A DNA stretch of 64,000 nucleotides from AWTP1-13 sp963797005 (GTDB taxonomy: Bacteria > Pseudomonadota > Alphaproteobacteria > Rhizobiales > Hyphomicrobiaceae): positions 596,326-660,325 of the forward strand of contig CAWCOF010000009.1 of assembly GCA_963797005.1 (NCBI GenBank), read 5' to 3'. Under the pieces are notes generated by a model that did not search any database, was not told the origin of the DNA, and worked only from the letters and a program-made list of their open reading frames with translations. Below, in pieces: positions 25,968 through 35,097 of this stretch. Within the stretch, counting starts at the first letter, position 1, and each line of letters opens with the position of its first letter. A program made the position numbers and the translations under genes.

Positions 25968-26939
25968 TGCCGCGCTTGACCTATGCGGATGCCGCGCGCG
26001 AAGCGATCGCCGAGGAGATGCGGCGGGACGCCACTGTCTGGGCCGTCGGCGAGGACCTCGGCCGCGGCGGCGTGTTCGGCCAGTACAAGGGGCTGGTGGA
26101 GGAGTTCGGGCCAGAGCGCATCGCCGACGCGCCGATCTCGGAGGCCTGCATCATGGGGGCGGCGGTCGGGCGCGGCCATGATGGGCACGCGGCCGATCGT
26201 GGAGCTGAGGTTCTCCGACTTCGCGCTGTGCGCGGTGGATGAGCTGGTCAACCAGGCGGCCAAGGCACGCTACATGTTCGGCGGCCAGGGGCGCGTGCCG
26301 CTGGTCGTGCGCGAGCCGATCGGCATGTGGCGGTCGTCGGCGGCCCAGCATTCGCAGTCGCTCGAGGGCTGGTACACGCACATCCCGGGGCTGGTGGTGG
26401 TGACGCCGTCGACGCCGGCCGACAACAAAGGCCTGCTCAAGGCCGCGATCCGCTGCGACGATCCCGTCGTCTACCTGGAGCACAAGAACCTTTGGCCGCT
26501 CGAAGGCGATGTGCCGGACGGCGAGCACGTGGTCGAGATCGGCAAGGCGCGGGTCGCCCGTGCGGGCAAGGACGTCACGATCGTGTCGTGGTCGTCCACG
26601 GTGCACGTGGCGCTGGCGGCGGCCGAGGCGCTGGCGCGCGATCGTATCGAGGCGGAGGTGATCGACCTGAGAAGCCTGTGGCCCTGGGACAAGGCTGCGG
26701 TGCTCGACAGCGTCGGCAAGACGGGGCGGCTGCTGGTGGCGCACGAGGCGGTACAGGTCGGCGGCTTCGGTGCCGAGGTCGCAGCGACCGTGGCGGAACG
26801 CGCGCACGGAAAGCTCAAGGCCCCCGTGCGGCGCCTCGGCGCGCCGCGTGCGCCCATCGGCTACGCGCCCAACCTGGAGGACCAGGTGCGCGTGACGGCC
26901 GACGGGATCGCACAGGCCGCCCGCGAGATGGCGCGGTAG
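25967..26939 (+). pseudogene. TPP-dependent dehydrogenase E1 beta subunit, one frameshift
   Basis: Beta subunit (about 323 residues if repaired) pairing with the E1 alpha upstream. The N-terminal part is MPRLTYADAAREAIAEEM, VWAVGEDLGRGGVFGQYKGL and RIADAPISEACIMGAAVG; an extra base near 26168-26172 then shifts the frame. It continues AMMGTRPIVELRFSDFA, GRVPLVVREPIGMW, YLEHKNLWPLEGDVP, EVIDLRSLWPWDKAAVLDSV and LVAHEAVQVGGFGAEVAA. The start ATG 25967 overlaps the alpha stop (TGATG), as in many E1 pairs. The isolated indel is likely technical. Confidence 0.85.
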
Positions 26940-26942
26940 GCG

Positions 26943-27938
26943 TCAGCGTGGCTCTCCGGCGAAGGTTGCCTGCAGCTCGGCCAAACGGGTGAGCGCCTGC
27001 GGCGACAGCGGGCCCTTGTTGATGGCGCTGGCCGCCGCCTCCAGCTCGCCGATGTTGGCTAGGCCGATCTCGGTGGTCGACAGGCCCGGATGGGCGATGA
27101 CGAAGCGCATGGCGAGCTCGGTGAGGCTAGCCGCATGGCCCTCGCGCACCAGCGGCTCGAGGCGGCGCGCGCGCTCCACGTCGGCCTTGTAGGTGCTGCC
27201 CGAGCCGATCGGCTCGACCACGGGCATGCCCAGCGGATGGCGCTCCTCCTTGCCGCTCAGCGCGCCGCCCGCAAGCACGCGGATGCCGATGGTGCCCACG
27301 CCCTTGGCCTGCGTGCGCTCGAGCAGGCGGCCGTAGTCCTGCCCGGGATAGTTCTGGGGCAGCGCGGCGCCGACGCTCGGGTTCAACGCGTTGTAGGGCA
27401 CCTGCGCGCCGTCGAAGGCGCCCGAGTCGACGAGCCTGTGCAGCGCTTGTGTGTCGCCGATGGCCGTGAAGCCGAGGAAGCGCGTCTTGCCCTGATCGCG
27501 CAGGCGCTGGAACGCGGGCACCACCTCGCCCAGCACCTCGTCGGGTGTAAGCTTCTCGCCCGCGACCTGCAGCGCCAGCGGGTTGTGCAGCTGGTAGAGG
27601 TCGACGGAATCGCGGCCCAGCCGCTTGAGGCTCGCTTCCATCGAGGCGGCGATTGCCGTGCCGATGCGGCCGCGGTCGGCCGGCGCGATGCGCACCTTGG
27701 TGCTGACGACGACATTGGGCTTGAGGCTCGCAAGGATGCGGCCGAGGTTCTCCTCGCTGGCGCCGTTGCCGTAGAGCGGCGCGGTGTCGAAATGATTGAT
27801 ACCGAGCTCCAGCGCGCGGGCGACCGCCTTTTCCTGGTCCTTCGGATCGCCCTTGGTCATCAGCCCGCCGACGGCGCCGCAGCCGAAGGTGAGGATGGAG
27901 ACGTCGAGGCCCGTGCGGCCGAACTTTCGCTTTTGCAT
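26943..27938 (-). CDS. Aldo/keto reductase
   Basis: NADPH-dependent oxidoreductase of 331 residues with an aldo/keto reductase (AKR) barrel. N-terminal KRKFGRTGLDVSILTFGCGAVGG; catalytic set from FDTAPLYGNGASEENLGR (Asp, Tyr), VVSTKVRI (Lys) and DLYQLHNPL (His). Cofactor end: FVIAHPGLSTTEIGLANIGE. ATG 27938 has AAGGA about nine bases upstream. ATG 27947 forms an ATGA overlap with the SDR stop and is equally possible. It is cotranscribed with the SDR gene. Relatives act on sugars or on L-fucose/galactose; the substrate is unknown here. Confidence 0.9.
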   Translation of the reverse strand: MQKRKFGRTGLDVSILTFGCGAVGGLMTKGDPKDQEKAVARALELGINHFDTAPLYGNGASEENLGRILASLKPNVVVSTKVRIAPADRGRIGTAIAASMEASLKRLGRDSVDLYQLHNPLALQVAGEKLTPDEVLGEVVPAFQRLRDQGKTRFLGFTAIGDTQALHRLVDSGAFDGAQVPYNALNPSVGAALPQNYPGQDYGRLLERTQAKGVGTIGIRVLAGGALSGKEERHPLGMPVVEPIGSGSTYKADVERARRLEPLVREGHAASLTELAMRFVIAHPGLSTTEIGLANIGELEAAASAINKGPLSPQALTRLAELQATFAGEPR

Positions 27939-27943
27939 GGTGC

Positions 27944-28717
27944 TCATTCCTTCCAGGGCACGCCGCCGGCGTAGGTACGGTAGCTGACGCCCGCGAGCCA
28001 GCCGGCGTCGATGGGCAATAGGATGCCGGTGATGGATTTGGCCTGCTCGGAGCAGAGAAAGGCGATGCCGTCGGCGATGTCGGCGGGCTCGGGCAGCCGG
28101 TTCAAGGCGTGCACGCCCATGATCTTGTCGAGGTCGCGGTGGCCGGACTCGATTTTCGCCCGGAGCGGCGGCGTCATGACGTAGGTGGGGCCGACGGAGT
28201 TGACGCGGATGCCGTGCCGGCCAAGCTCGACGGCGAGGAGCTGCGTCAGGCGCTCGATGGCGGCCTTGCCCATGTTGTAGGCCGGGATCGGCAGCGGCAT
28301 GCGGCTGTTGATGGAGCCGAGCGTGACGATGGCGCCCTTCTTCTTCGGGATCATCTGGCGGGCGAAGGCGCGGCAGCAGTGCACGGTGCCGTTGTAGTTG
28401 ACGGCCCACATGCGGTCGTGCGCCGCCATGTCCATATCCATGATGCTTTCGGCGTTGGGGATCAGGCCGGCGGAGGTGACGAGGACGTCGGCCGGTCCCA
28501 GCTCCTTCTCTACGCGCGCGGCGATCGCGTCCACGGCCTTGGCGTCGGACACGTCGCACTCGTAGAAGCGGCCCGACAGCGACTTGGCCACGGCCTCGCC
28601 GCCCGCGCGGTTCATGTCGAGGATCGCGACCTGACAGCCGTCGGCGGCCAGCCGGCGCGCCGTGGCCTCGCCGATCCCGCTCGCCCCGCCCGTGATCACG
28701 GCAACGCGCTTCGTCAT
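27944..28717 (-). CDS. Short-chain dehydrogenase/reductase
   Basis: Classical SDR of 257 residues. NAD(P) motif TGGASGIGEATARRLA, Asp after strand two (ILDMNRAGG) suggesting NAD preference, and VTSAGLIPNAES in place of the usual NNAG. The catalytic set is Ser in LGSINSRMPLP with YNMGKAAIERL (Tyr and Lys). End motifs VNSVGPTYVMTP and ITGILLPIDAGWLAG are typical. First gene of a two-gene unit with the aldo/keto reductase, whose start overlaps its stop. Likely acts on a small alcohol or sugar, substrate unknown. Confidence 0.9.
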   Translation of the reverse strand: MTKRVAVITGGASGIGEATARRLAADGCQVAILDMNRAGGEAVAKSLSGRFYECDVSDAKAVDAIAARVEKELGPADVLVTSAGLIPNAESIMDMDMAAHDRMWAVNYNGTVHCCRAFARQMIPKKKGAIVTLGSINSRMPLPIPAYNMGKAAIERLTQLLAVELGRHGIRVNSVGPTYVMTPPLRAKIESGHRDLDKIMGVHALNRLPEPADIADGIAFLCSEQAKSITGILLPIDAGWLAGVSYRTYAGGVPWKE

Positions 28718-29426
28718 GGCGCTTGTTCCCCCCTCATTTCTGGTCGGGATCTAACACTCGGGCAGGCCGAGCCGGAGATCAAGTGCCGGTTGCAGCAGGT
28801 GACGAGACTGCGGAGGGGGAGCGCAAACGAATGCTTAAGTGGATCCCCGCCTGCGCGGGGATGACGTTGGTGATTGTCATCCCGGCCGGAGCACGAAGTG
28901 CGGAGAGCCGGGACCCAGGGGGCAAGGAGATGGCACACGGGTGTGTGGCCCTCGGTCCCGGATATTCGCTTTGCGAATTCCGGGATGACAGGAATTAACC
29001 GTCGGCGGAGGATTTCCGCGGGACACTTATCCCCGCGGCATCTGGGGCCGCCTATCTTGCCACCACTTCGCTCCGCCAAGGGGTCGCGTTCTAGAGGCGT
29101 CTTTGAGCGTGAGGGCGAAGGGCAGTGCCGGGCCGGGCTCAACGCGGAGACCGGCAACGGGGCTCAACGTCGCCGCCGGGTGGGATTCCCGGTCCCCGAG
29201 TGAGGTTGAACGCGACGATCAGGCCACAAACCCTGCGCAGGGCGGTGCATGACATCGCTCAAAAAAACTAAAGGAATGCGGTGCCCACCGCCCCGCAGCC
29301 CCTTAGATCAGCAAAGCCTCGAGCGGGAAGCCGCTGCGGGGGAAAAGGTGTTTGAAGGAGGCAATGGGCAATAGGCAGTCAGCGGGCGCGTACGCCTATT
29401 CCCGATTGCCTACTGCCTACTGCCTC
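28718..29426. other. Gene-poor stretch with repeats
   Basis: About 710 bases without a convincing gene between two minus-strand genes. It contains an inverted element at 28876-28990 with arms GTCATCCCGG and CCGGGATGAC and a preceding CCCCGCCTGCGCGGGG hairpin (28845-28862). Near 29365-29425 there is a pair GGCAATAGGCAG ... TTGCCTACTGCCTACTGCCT. The middle part (29000-29200) has several possible hairpins. I looked for RNase P RNA, SRP RNA and tmRNA signatures there and saw none. Confidence 0.5.
28876..28990. repeat. Rhizobial-type intergenic palindromic element, second copy
   Basis: Arms GTCATCCCGG (28876-28885) and CCGGGATGAC (28980-28989) match the outer arms of the element at 20682-20798. 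The inner part differs, with ATTCGCTTTGCGAAT making a short hairpin near the right end. The shared ends and different cores suggest a mosaic family rather than one fixed unit. Confidence 0.55.
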
Positions 29427-29453
29427 GGGGTCAGACCCGCAGGGTCTGACCCC
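29427..29453. terminator. Strong hairpin at the end of the cyclodeaminase gene
   Basis: GGGGTCAGACCC, a GCA loop, then GGGTCTGACCCC: a perfect 12-pair stem. It overlaps the last codons of the ornithine cyclodeaminase-like gene, whose TGA stop is at 29431-29433. No U-run follows on either strand, so it may block exonucleases rather than end transcription by itself. Confidence 0.45.
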
Positions 29454-30408
29454 GCGCGTCGTAGACGGCGATGGCGGCGGCGAGGTCCTCGATGGCTGCG
29501 CCCACCGACTTGAAGAAGGTGATCTCGTCCGCGCCGGTGCGGCCGGGGACTGTGCCGCGGCACAGATCGAACAGATCGCCGAGGACGGCCTCCTTGCCGA
29601 TCACGCCCGCCTCGATGGGCTGCAGGATGTCGCCGGCCTCGTTGAAGGCGCCGGTGCGCGTGTCGACGAACAGGCGCGCGCGGCGCACGACGTCGTCGTC
29701 GGTCTCGCGCATGGAAGGGCGGTAGGCGCCGACGCAGTCGACGTGGGTGCCGGGGGAGAGCCAGGCGCCGCGGATGAGCGGCTCGGCCGAGAGCGTGGCG
29801 GCCGAGACGATGTCGGCCTCGCGCACGGCACTTTCCAGGTCCGCAGCGATGCGGATGGCAAGACCCGTGTCGGCGAGGCTGTCGGCCAGCGCGCGGGCGC
29901 GGGGGCCGGAGCGGTTCCAGATCGCAACCTCGCGGATCGGGCGCACCGAGGCATGGGCGCGGATCAGATGCGGCGCCAGTGCGCCGGCGCCGATCATGGC
30001 GAGCCGCGCGGCGTCGGGGCGGGCGAGGTAGCGGCTGGCGAGCGCGGAGGCCGCCCCGGTGCGCCAGGCGGTGAGCCGCGTCGCGTCCATGACGCTGAGC
30101 GTCTCGCCGGTTTGCGCGGACATCAGCAGATAGGTGCCGAACACGGCGGGCTTGCCGAGCGTCGCGTTGTCGGGGAACACGCTGACCGACTTGACGCCCA
30201 GATAGCGCCCGGCGTTGGCCGAGCCCGGCGCGCTCGCCTCCCAGGCCGGCATGAGCAGCAAGGTGGCCTCGGGCCGGCCTTCCAGCGAGACCGCATGGTG
30301 GTGGCGCAAGGGAGCGATGGCGCCCTGGCGGAAGGCGGCCTCGAGCACGTCGACGAGGGCCGGATAGGCAAGGGCCGCATCGACCGCCGCGGCGTCGAAG
30401 AAGCGCAT
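29431..30408 (-). CDS. Ornithine cyclodeaminase/mu-crystallin family protein
   Basis: NAD(P)-binding protein of 325 residues. Family core: GVKSVSVFPDN, GTYLLMSAQTGETLSVMDATRLTAWRTGAASA, a Rossmann motif MIGAGALAPHLIRAHAS, and VDCVGAYRPSMRETDDDVVRRA. Members include ornithine cyclodeaminase, alanine dehydrogenase and ketimine reductase, so the exact reaction is not set. Start ATG 30408 has GGGAGGG upstream; the frame is open further but lacks family similarity. The last codons form part of a 12-pair hairpin. It lies 37 bases downstream of lapA and may share its transcript. Confidence 0.88.
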   Translation of the reverse strand: MRFFDAAAVDAALAYPALVDVLEAAFRQGAIAPLRHHHAVSLEGRPEATLLLMPAWEASAPGSANAGRYLGVKSVSVFPDNATLGKPAVFGTYLLMSAQTGETLSVMDATRLTAWRTGAASALASRYLARPDAARLAMIGAGALAPHLIRAHASVRPIREVAIWNRSGPRARALADSLADTGLAIRIAADLESAVREADIVSAATLSAEPLIRGAWLSPGTHVDCVGAYRPSMRETDDDVVRRARLFVDTRTGAFNEAGDILQPIEAGVIGKEAVLGDLFDLCRGTVPGRTGADEITFFKSVGAAIEDLAAAIAVYDARGQTLRV

Positions 30409-30445
30409 TGGGTGCCCTCCCTTTGGGGGCCGCAGGCAGCCCGAG

Positions 30446-30787
30446 CTAGCGGTTGATGGGAGCGAGCTCACGGGTGGCGGCCGCCTGCCGGTCCCGGTTC
30501 AACCGGTCGGCCTCGGCCTGCCAGCGCTGGGCCTCCGCGCCATGCCGGCGGGCGGCGCGCCGCCAGCGCGCCTGCGTCATCCAGGTGGCCGCGCCGCCGA
30601 TGACGATGCCGATCAGCAGCATGCCGAAAAGATAGATGTAGAAGGGGAGCACCAGCGAGATCAGGGGATCGTCGGGGCGGAAGGGGTCGAGGGTCAGGCG
30701 CACGCCGTGGCGATTGATGACAGCGAGCGTGAGCAGCAGGAGGGCTGCCGGAACGCCCGCGACCCACCAGACGATGCGACGGAACAT
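30446..30787 (-). CDS. LapA-like (DUF1049) membrane protein
   Basis: Small inner-membrane protein of 113 residues with two hydrophobic segments (about 8-28 and 45-68) followed by a charged coiled-coil-like tail rich in Arg, Ala and Gln. This matches lipopolysaccharide assembly protein A-domain proteins, which in alphaproteobacteria sit next to ihfB just as here. The role of the alphaproteobacterial protein is not settled. ATG 30787 is the only start. Confidence 0.8.
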   Translation of the reverse strand: MFRRIVWWVAGVPAALLLLTLAVINRHGVRLTLDPFRPDDPLISLVLPFYIYLFGMLLIGIVIGGAATWMTQARWRRAARRHGAEAQRWQAEADRLNRDRQAAATRELAPINR

Positions 30788-30887
30788 GCGCTAGCGTCCT
30801 GATCGTGAAATTCGTCTCAGTTTGCGGCCTGCTCGGAACGAATTTCGCGATCTCAATCGCACTAGGTTCCGCTCCTTCGCGGTGCGC

Positions 30888-31175
30888 TCAGTGCTTCGAG
30901 TTGTTCAGGCGCTCGCGCAGGTCCTTGCCGGTCTTGAAGAACGGCACGAACTTCTCGGCCACCGCCACGGCGGCGCCCGTGCGCGGATTGCGGCCGACGC
31001 GGGACGCGCGATGCTTGACGGTGAAGGCGCCGAAGCCCCTGAGCTCGACGCGGTCGCCGCGAGCCAGCGCGTCGACGATCTCGTTGAAGATGACATTGAC
31101 GATGCGTTCGATGTCGCGGTGGTAGAGGTGCTGGTTGGATGCCGCGATTTTCTGAATGAGTTCGGACTTGATCAT
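30888..31175 (-). CDS. ihfB: Integration host factor beta subunit
   Basis: DNA-bending histone-like protein of 95 residues. It starts MIKSELIQKIAASNQHLYHRDIE at ATG 31175 with GGGAGGCAGG upstream. The DNA-contacting arm GRNPRTGAAVAV and preceding ELRGFGAFTVKHRASR are characteristic. Together with IhfA it shapes promoters, recombination complexes and replication origins. The place between sppA and lapA downstream of rpsA is conserved in Rhizobiales. Confidence 0.95.
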   Translation of the reverse strand: MIKSELIQKIAASNQHLYHRDIERIVNVIFNEIVDALARGDRVELRGFGAFTVKHRASRVGRNPRTGAAVAVAEKFVPFFKTGKDLRERLNNSKH

Positions 31176-31216
31176 CGACCTGCCTCCCACCGCCCCCGAA
31201 AAGTCCTTGTAATCGT

Positions 31217-32188
31217 TCATTTTTCCGAACCCTGCCAAACCGAGACCAAGCCGTCAAGGCGCAAGCTGCCAAGCGCGTGGCTGCTGTCGAAAACTTGGGC
31301 AATCTGGCCGGCAACGCGGTCGCCCAGCAGGCTGCCCAGCACCAGCCTGGAGAGCGAGACCAGGCCCCAGGCGCCCTCGCGCTTGGGCTTCCAGTCGATC
31401 ACCTTGAGGTCCTTGGGGACATTGCGCTTCTCCTCGAGGTACCTGACCGCCTCCGCCTCGCCGCCGACCTCGTCGATGAGCTTGTGGGTGAGTGCCACGC
31501 GGCCCGAGAAGACGCGACCCTGCTCGAGGCCCGGCACGGCGCCCGGATCGATATTGCGCCGCGACGCCACCAGGCCGACGAACCAGCGCATGGATTCGGC
31601 GACCATGTCCTCGGCGACGGCCTTGCCGGCCGCGTCGAGCGGCTGGAAGGGCGATGGGTTGGCCTTCAGGGGACCGCTCTTGATCTCGTTCATTTTGACG
31701 CCGAGCTTGTCCAGGAGCTGGGTCACCTCGGCCCACTGGAAGATGACGCCGACGGAGCCGGTGATGGTGTTGCCGCGTGCCACGATGTGGTCGGTGGCGA
31801 GCCCGGCGATGTAGGCGGCGGACGTGGCCAGCGTGCCGAACTGGGCGACGAGCGGCTTCGCCTTGGCAAGGTCGCGCAGTCCTTCAAACAGCGCCTCGCC
31901 GCCCGTGGTGGTGCCGCCGGGGCTGTTGACGTAGAGGATCACGCCGGCGACGTCCTTGGCTTCGGCGAGCTTCTTGAACAGCCGGAGCTGGTCGCGGTCC
32001 TCGGTGATGAGCCCCTCGATGCTGACGCGGGCGATCTGGCGGCGCTCGCCGAAGCCGGCGCCGTTGGTGGAGGAGAGGATCAGCAGCCCCAAGGCCAGCA
32101 CGCCCGCCAGCACGGCAAGCCCGCGCCACCATGTCAGACGACGGCGCAGGCGCCGCCGGTCGAGGGCAGTCTCGGTCTCGAAGGCCAT
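31217..32188 (-). CDS. sppA: Signal peptide peptidase SppA (short form)
   Basis: Membrane-bound serine protease that degrades cleaved signal peptides. The protein has 323 residues, the short single-domain form. It has an N-terminal membrane segment (about residues 22-44: WRGLAVLAGVLALGLLI). The crotonase-like protease fold is seen in VILYVNSPGGTTTGGEALFE and GTLATSAAYIAGLATDHIVA; the Ser of TSAAY is the nucleophile. GSVGVIFQW and LGVKMNEIKSGPLK follow, with the Lys of IKSG as general base. ATG 32188 begins the protein. It lies between rpsA and ihfB. Confidence 0.92.
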   Translation of the reverse strand: MAFETETALDRRRLRRRLTWWRGLAVLAGVLALGLLILSSTNGAGFGERRQIARVSIEGLITEDRDQLRLFKKLAEAKDVAGVILYVNSPGGTTTGGEALFEGLRDLAKAKPLVAQFGTLATSAAYIAGLATDHIVARGNTITGSVGVIFQWAEVTQLLDKLGVKMNEIKSGPLKANPSPFQPLDAAGKAVAEDMVAESMRWFVGLVASRRNIDPGAVPGLEQGRVFSGRVALTHKLIDEVGGEAEAVRYLEEKRNVPKDLKVIDWKPKREGAWGLVSLSRLVLGSLLGDRVAGQIAQVFDSSHALGSLRLDGLVSVWQGSEK

Positions 32189-32355
32189 GCCGGCGCTCTC
32201 TTACTCACCTACTCACGTCGGACCAACGTCCACAGCGGGACCGCGCAATTGTGGACCGCGGTTCCGGCCAAAATCGGGACGGAGGCGGACAGGCTAACCC
32301 GCGGCCGGACCCGAGGCCAGCGTCTGCGGGCCTCGGGGCGACGGTGCGCGGGGGC

Positions 32356-34113
32356 TCAGCCCGACTTGCCTTCGCCTTCCGCGGCGTCCTCGTCCTTGTC
32401 CTCGCTGCCTTCCTTCTTCTTGATGGCGGCCTTGAAGATGTCGCCGAGCGAGGCGCCCGAGTCGGACGAGCCGTACTGGGCGACGGCCTGCTTCTCCTCG
32501 GCGATCTCCAGCGCCTTGATCGATACGTTGATGCGGCGGCTGTTGCGGTCGACGCTGATGACGGCGGCGTCGACCTTGTTGCCGACATTGAAGCGCTCGG
32601 GCCGCTGCTCGGAGCGGTCGCGCGACAGGTCGGAGCGCTTGATGAAGGTGGTGATGTCGGTGTCGGCTAGCTTCACCTCGATGCCGTTCTCCTGCACCGC
32701 CATCACCTCGCAGGTGACCTGGCTGCCCTTTTTCAGCTTGCCGATCGACTCGAGCGGGTCACCGGCGGCCTGCTTGATGCCGAGACTGATGCGCTCCTTC
32801 TGCGCATCGACATCGAGCACCACCGCTTTGACCATGTCGCCCTTCTTGTAGTCCTTGATGGCCTCGTCGCCCGACTTGTTCCAGTCGAGATCGGACAGGT
32901 GCACCATGCCGTCGACATTGCCGTCGAGCCCGACGAACAGGCCGAATTCGGTGATGTTGCGGATCGGGCCCTCCACCATCGCGCCCTTGGGATGAGAGGC
33001 GAGGAACACTTCCCAGGGATTGTCCTGGGTCTGCTTGAGGCCGAGCGAGATGCGCCGCTTCTGGGCATCGACCTCGAGCACCTGCACTTCCACCTGTTGG
33101 CTGGTGGAGACGATCTTGCCGGGGTGGATGTTCTTCTTGGTCCAGCTCATCTCCGAGACGTGGATCAGGCCCTCCACGCCGGGCTCGAGCTCCACGAAGG
33201 CGCCGTAGTCGGCGATGTTGGTGACGGTACCGTTCATGCGCATGCCGACCGGGTACTTGGTCTCGATGCCGGCCCATGGATCGGCCTGCAGCTGCTTCAT
33301 GCCGAGGCTGATGCGCTGGGTCTCGGGATTGATGCGCACGATCTGCACCTTGACCGTGTCGCCGACGTTGACGATCTCGCTCGGGTGATTGACGCGCCGC
33401 CAGGCCATGTCGGTGACGTGGAGCAGCCCGTCGATGCCGCCGAGGTCGATGAAGGCGCCGTAGTCGGTGATGTTTTTCACCACGCCCTCGATCACCTGGC
33501 CTTCGGCGAGCTTGGCGACGATCTCGGAGCGCTGCTCGGCGCGCGTCGCCTCGAGGACCTCGCGACGCGACACGACGATGTTGCCCCGCCGGCGGTCCAT
33601 CTTCAGGATCTTGAAGGGCTGCGCGGAATGCATCAGCGGGCCGATGTCGCGCACCGGACGCACGTCGACCTGGCTGCCCGGCAGGAACGCCACCGCGCCA
33701 TCGAGGTCGACGGTGAAGCCGCCCTTGACCTTGTTGAAGATGACGCCTTCGACTTGCTCCTTGGCGTTGAACTTGGCTTCGAGCCTGGTCCAGCTCTCCT
33801 CGCGGCGTGCCTTCTCGCGCGACAGCACCGCCTCGCCAAGCGCATTCTCTATACGCTCGAGGTAGACCTCGACCGTGTCGCCGACCTTGAGTTCGGCCGG
33901 CTTGCCCGGCAGGGCGAACTCGCGCACCGGCACGCGCCCTTCCATTTTCAGGCCGACGTCGATGACGGCGAGGTCCTTCTCGATCGCCGTCACCTTGCCC
34001 TTGATCACGCTCCCCTCGAACGCGTCTTCCGTCGAAAGGGTCTCGTTCAGAAGCGCGGCGAAGTCGTCGCGCGTGGGGTTCATTTCCTTGTGTTCACCTA
34101 CTGCAGTCGTCAT
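32356..34113 (-). CDS. rpsA: 30S ribosomal protein S1
   Basis: RNA-binding protein needed for translation start on structured messages; 585 residues, six S1 (OB-fold) domains. Each repeat ends in the family pattern: VDLDGAVAFLPGSQVD, ITDYGAFIDLGGIDGLLHVTDMAW, IADYGAFVELEPGVEGLIHVSEMSW and ITEFGLFVGLDGNVDGMVHLSDLDW are clear. The acidic/Lys tail (EGSEDKDEDAAEGE) is typical of alphaproteobacteria. ATG 34113 follows AGGA by eight bases. It is encoded just downstream of cmk as in most proteobacteria. Confidence 0.97.
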   Translation of the reverse strand: MTTAVGEHKEMNPTRDDFAALLNETLSTEDAFEGSVIKGKVTAIEKDLAVIDVGLKMEGRVPVREFALPGKPAELKVGDTVEVYLERIENALGEAVLSREKARREESWTRLEAKFNAKEQVEGVIFNKVKGGFTVDLDGAVAFLPGSQVDVRPVRDIGPLMHSAQPFKILKMDRRRGNIVVSRREVLEATRAEQRSEIVAKLAEGQVIEGVVKNITDYGAFIDLGGIDGLLHVTDMAWRRVNHPSEIVNVGDTVKVQIVRINPETQRISLGMKQLQADPWAGIETKYPVGMRMNGTVTNIADYGAFVELEPGVEGLIHVSEMSWTKKNIHPGKIVSTSQQVEVQVLEVDAQKRRISLGLKQTQDNPWEVFLASHPKGAMVEGPIRNITEFGLFVGLDGNVDGMVHLSDLDWNKSGDEAIKDYKKGDMVKAVVLDVDAQKERISLGIKQAAGDPLESIGKLKKGSQVTCEVMAVQENGIEVKLADTDITTFIKRSDLSRDRSEQRPERFNVGNKVDAAVISVDRNSRRINVSIKALEIAEEKQAVAQYGSSDSGASLGDIFKAAIKKKEGSEDKDEDAAEGEGKSG

Positions 34114-34256
34114 CCTTGTTCCTGTCCTGGTGTGTGCGGGCATCCGCCGGCTGAAAGCCTTGCAGCCCGGAAAGCGCGCGGCGCCTTCCGGCCGGTGCCC
34201 ATGATGTTTCGAGTTCGCCCGCCAGAGTGTCCCTGTGCCAGCTGGATTGGAGAGCT

Positions 34257-34892
34257 TCAGCTCCCGCGCTGGGCTGCCTTCCCGAGGATCACGCCGACGG
34301 CAGTATTGAATGCCGCTTCTATATCCAAAATGGTGGTATCCAGCAAGAAGGCATCGGGTGCCTGCTGCATGGGCGCCGCGTTGCGACTGGCGTCGCGCTG
34401 GTCACGGCGGCGAATGTCCTCCAGGACATCCTCGTAGGTGGCGGGCTCGCCGCGGGCCCGCCTCTCCAGGTGGCGCCGCCTGGCGCGCACCTCGGGGGAC
34501 GCCGTGACGAAGATCTTGATGTCGGCGTCGGGGCAGACGACCGTGCCGATATCGCGGCCATCCAGCACCGCGCCGGGGGGACGGCGGGCAAAATCGCGCT
34601 GGAGCTGCAGGAGGGCTGCGCGGACGGAGGCGATGCCGGCGACGATCGAGGCCGCCTCGCCCAGGCCGGGTGCACGCAAACCCGGGTCGTCCAGAGTGGC
34701 GGGATCGAGGCCGCGCGCCGCCGTCGTGGCGGCATCGGGATCCTCGAGCGCACCGCCCCGAGCCCTGACATCGCGTGCCACCGCCCGGTAGAGCAGGCCC
34801 GTGTCGAGATGGGCGAGGCCGAAATGCTCCGCGATGCGCTTGCCCAGGGTGCCCTTGCCCGAAGCGGCGGGGCCGTCGATGGCGATGATCAT
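34257..34892 (-). CDS. cmk: Cytidylate kinase
   Basis: Phosphorylates CMP and dCMP with ATP. The protein has 211 residues and starts MIIAIDGPAASGKGTLGKRIAEHFG, which holds the P-loop. Further family parts: LDTGLLYRAVA, VLDGRDIGTVVCPDADIKIFVTAS and VRARRRHLE (lid). The frame is open upstream of ATG 34892 but that part is repeat sequence. It sits between aroA and rpsA, the conserved order, with about 205 bases of intergenic repeat before it. Confidence 0.95.
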   Translation of the reverse strand: MIIAIDGPAASGKGTLGKRIAEHFGLAHLDTGLLYRAVARDVRARGGALEDPDAATTAARGLDPATLDDPGLRAPGLGEAASIVAGIASVRAALLQLQRDFARRPPGAVLDGRDIGTVVCPDADIKIFVTASPEVRARRRHLERRARGEPATYEDVLEDIRRRDQRDASRNAAPMQQAPDAFLLDTTILDIEAAFNTAVGVILGKAAQRGS

Positions 34893-34910
34893 GGCCGAGC
34901 CCCGGTCGCG

Positions 34911-35095
34911 ACCGGTGCCCTCTCCCCACTCTTCGGTGGGGAGAGGGTTAGGGTGAGGGGCCGCCACATTCGCCGTGCTGGCGTTTGCCGCCGCCCCTCA
35001 CCCCGACCCTCTCCCCGTTTGCCCTCGGGCCACTCTGGGCAGGCCCGCGTTTGCGCATAGCCCGAGGACAGGCGGGGAGAGGGAGGCCGGGCGAT
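34911..35095. repeat. CTCTCCCC/GGGGAGAG repeats between aroA and cmk
   Basis: One unit reads TCTCCCC...GGGGAGAGGG followed by TTAGGGTGAGGGG (34921-34961). An opposed unit has CCCCTCACCCCGACCCTCTCCCC (split over 34994-35017) and ends GGCGGGGAGAGGGAGG near 35090. The two face each other and could pair over the whole gap. Related to the repeat at 21725-21915. Confidence 0.55.
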
Positions 35096-35097
35096 CA

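Noticed and set aside
26160..26180. Programmed frameshifting in the E1 beta gene
   Set aside because: No slippery heptamer or downstream structure is evident; a stray extra base in a GC run explains it better.
29000..29200. Possible structured RNA gene upstream of the cyclodeaminase region
   Set aside because: Some hairpins are possible, but no RNase P, SRP, tmRNA or 6S signature could be recognised.
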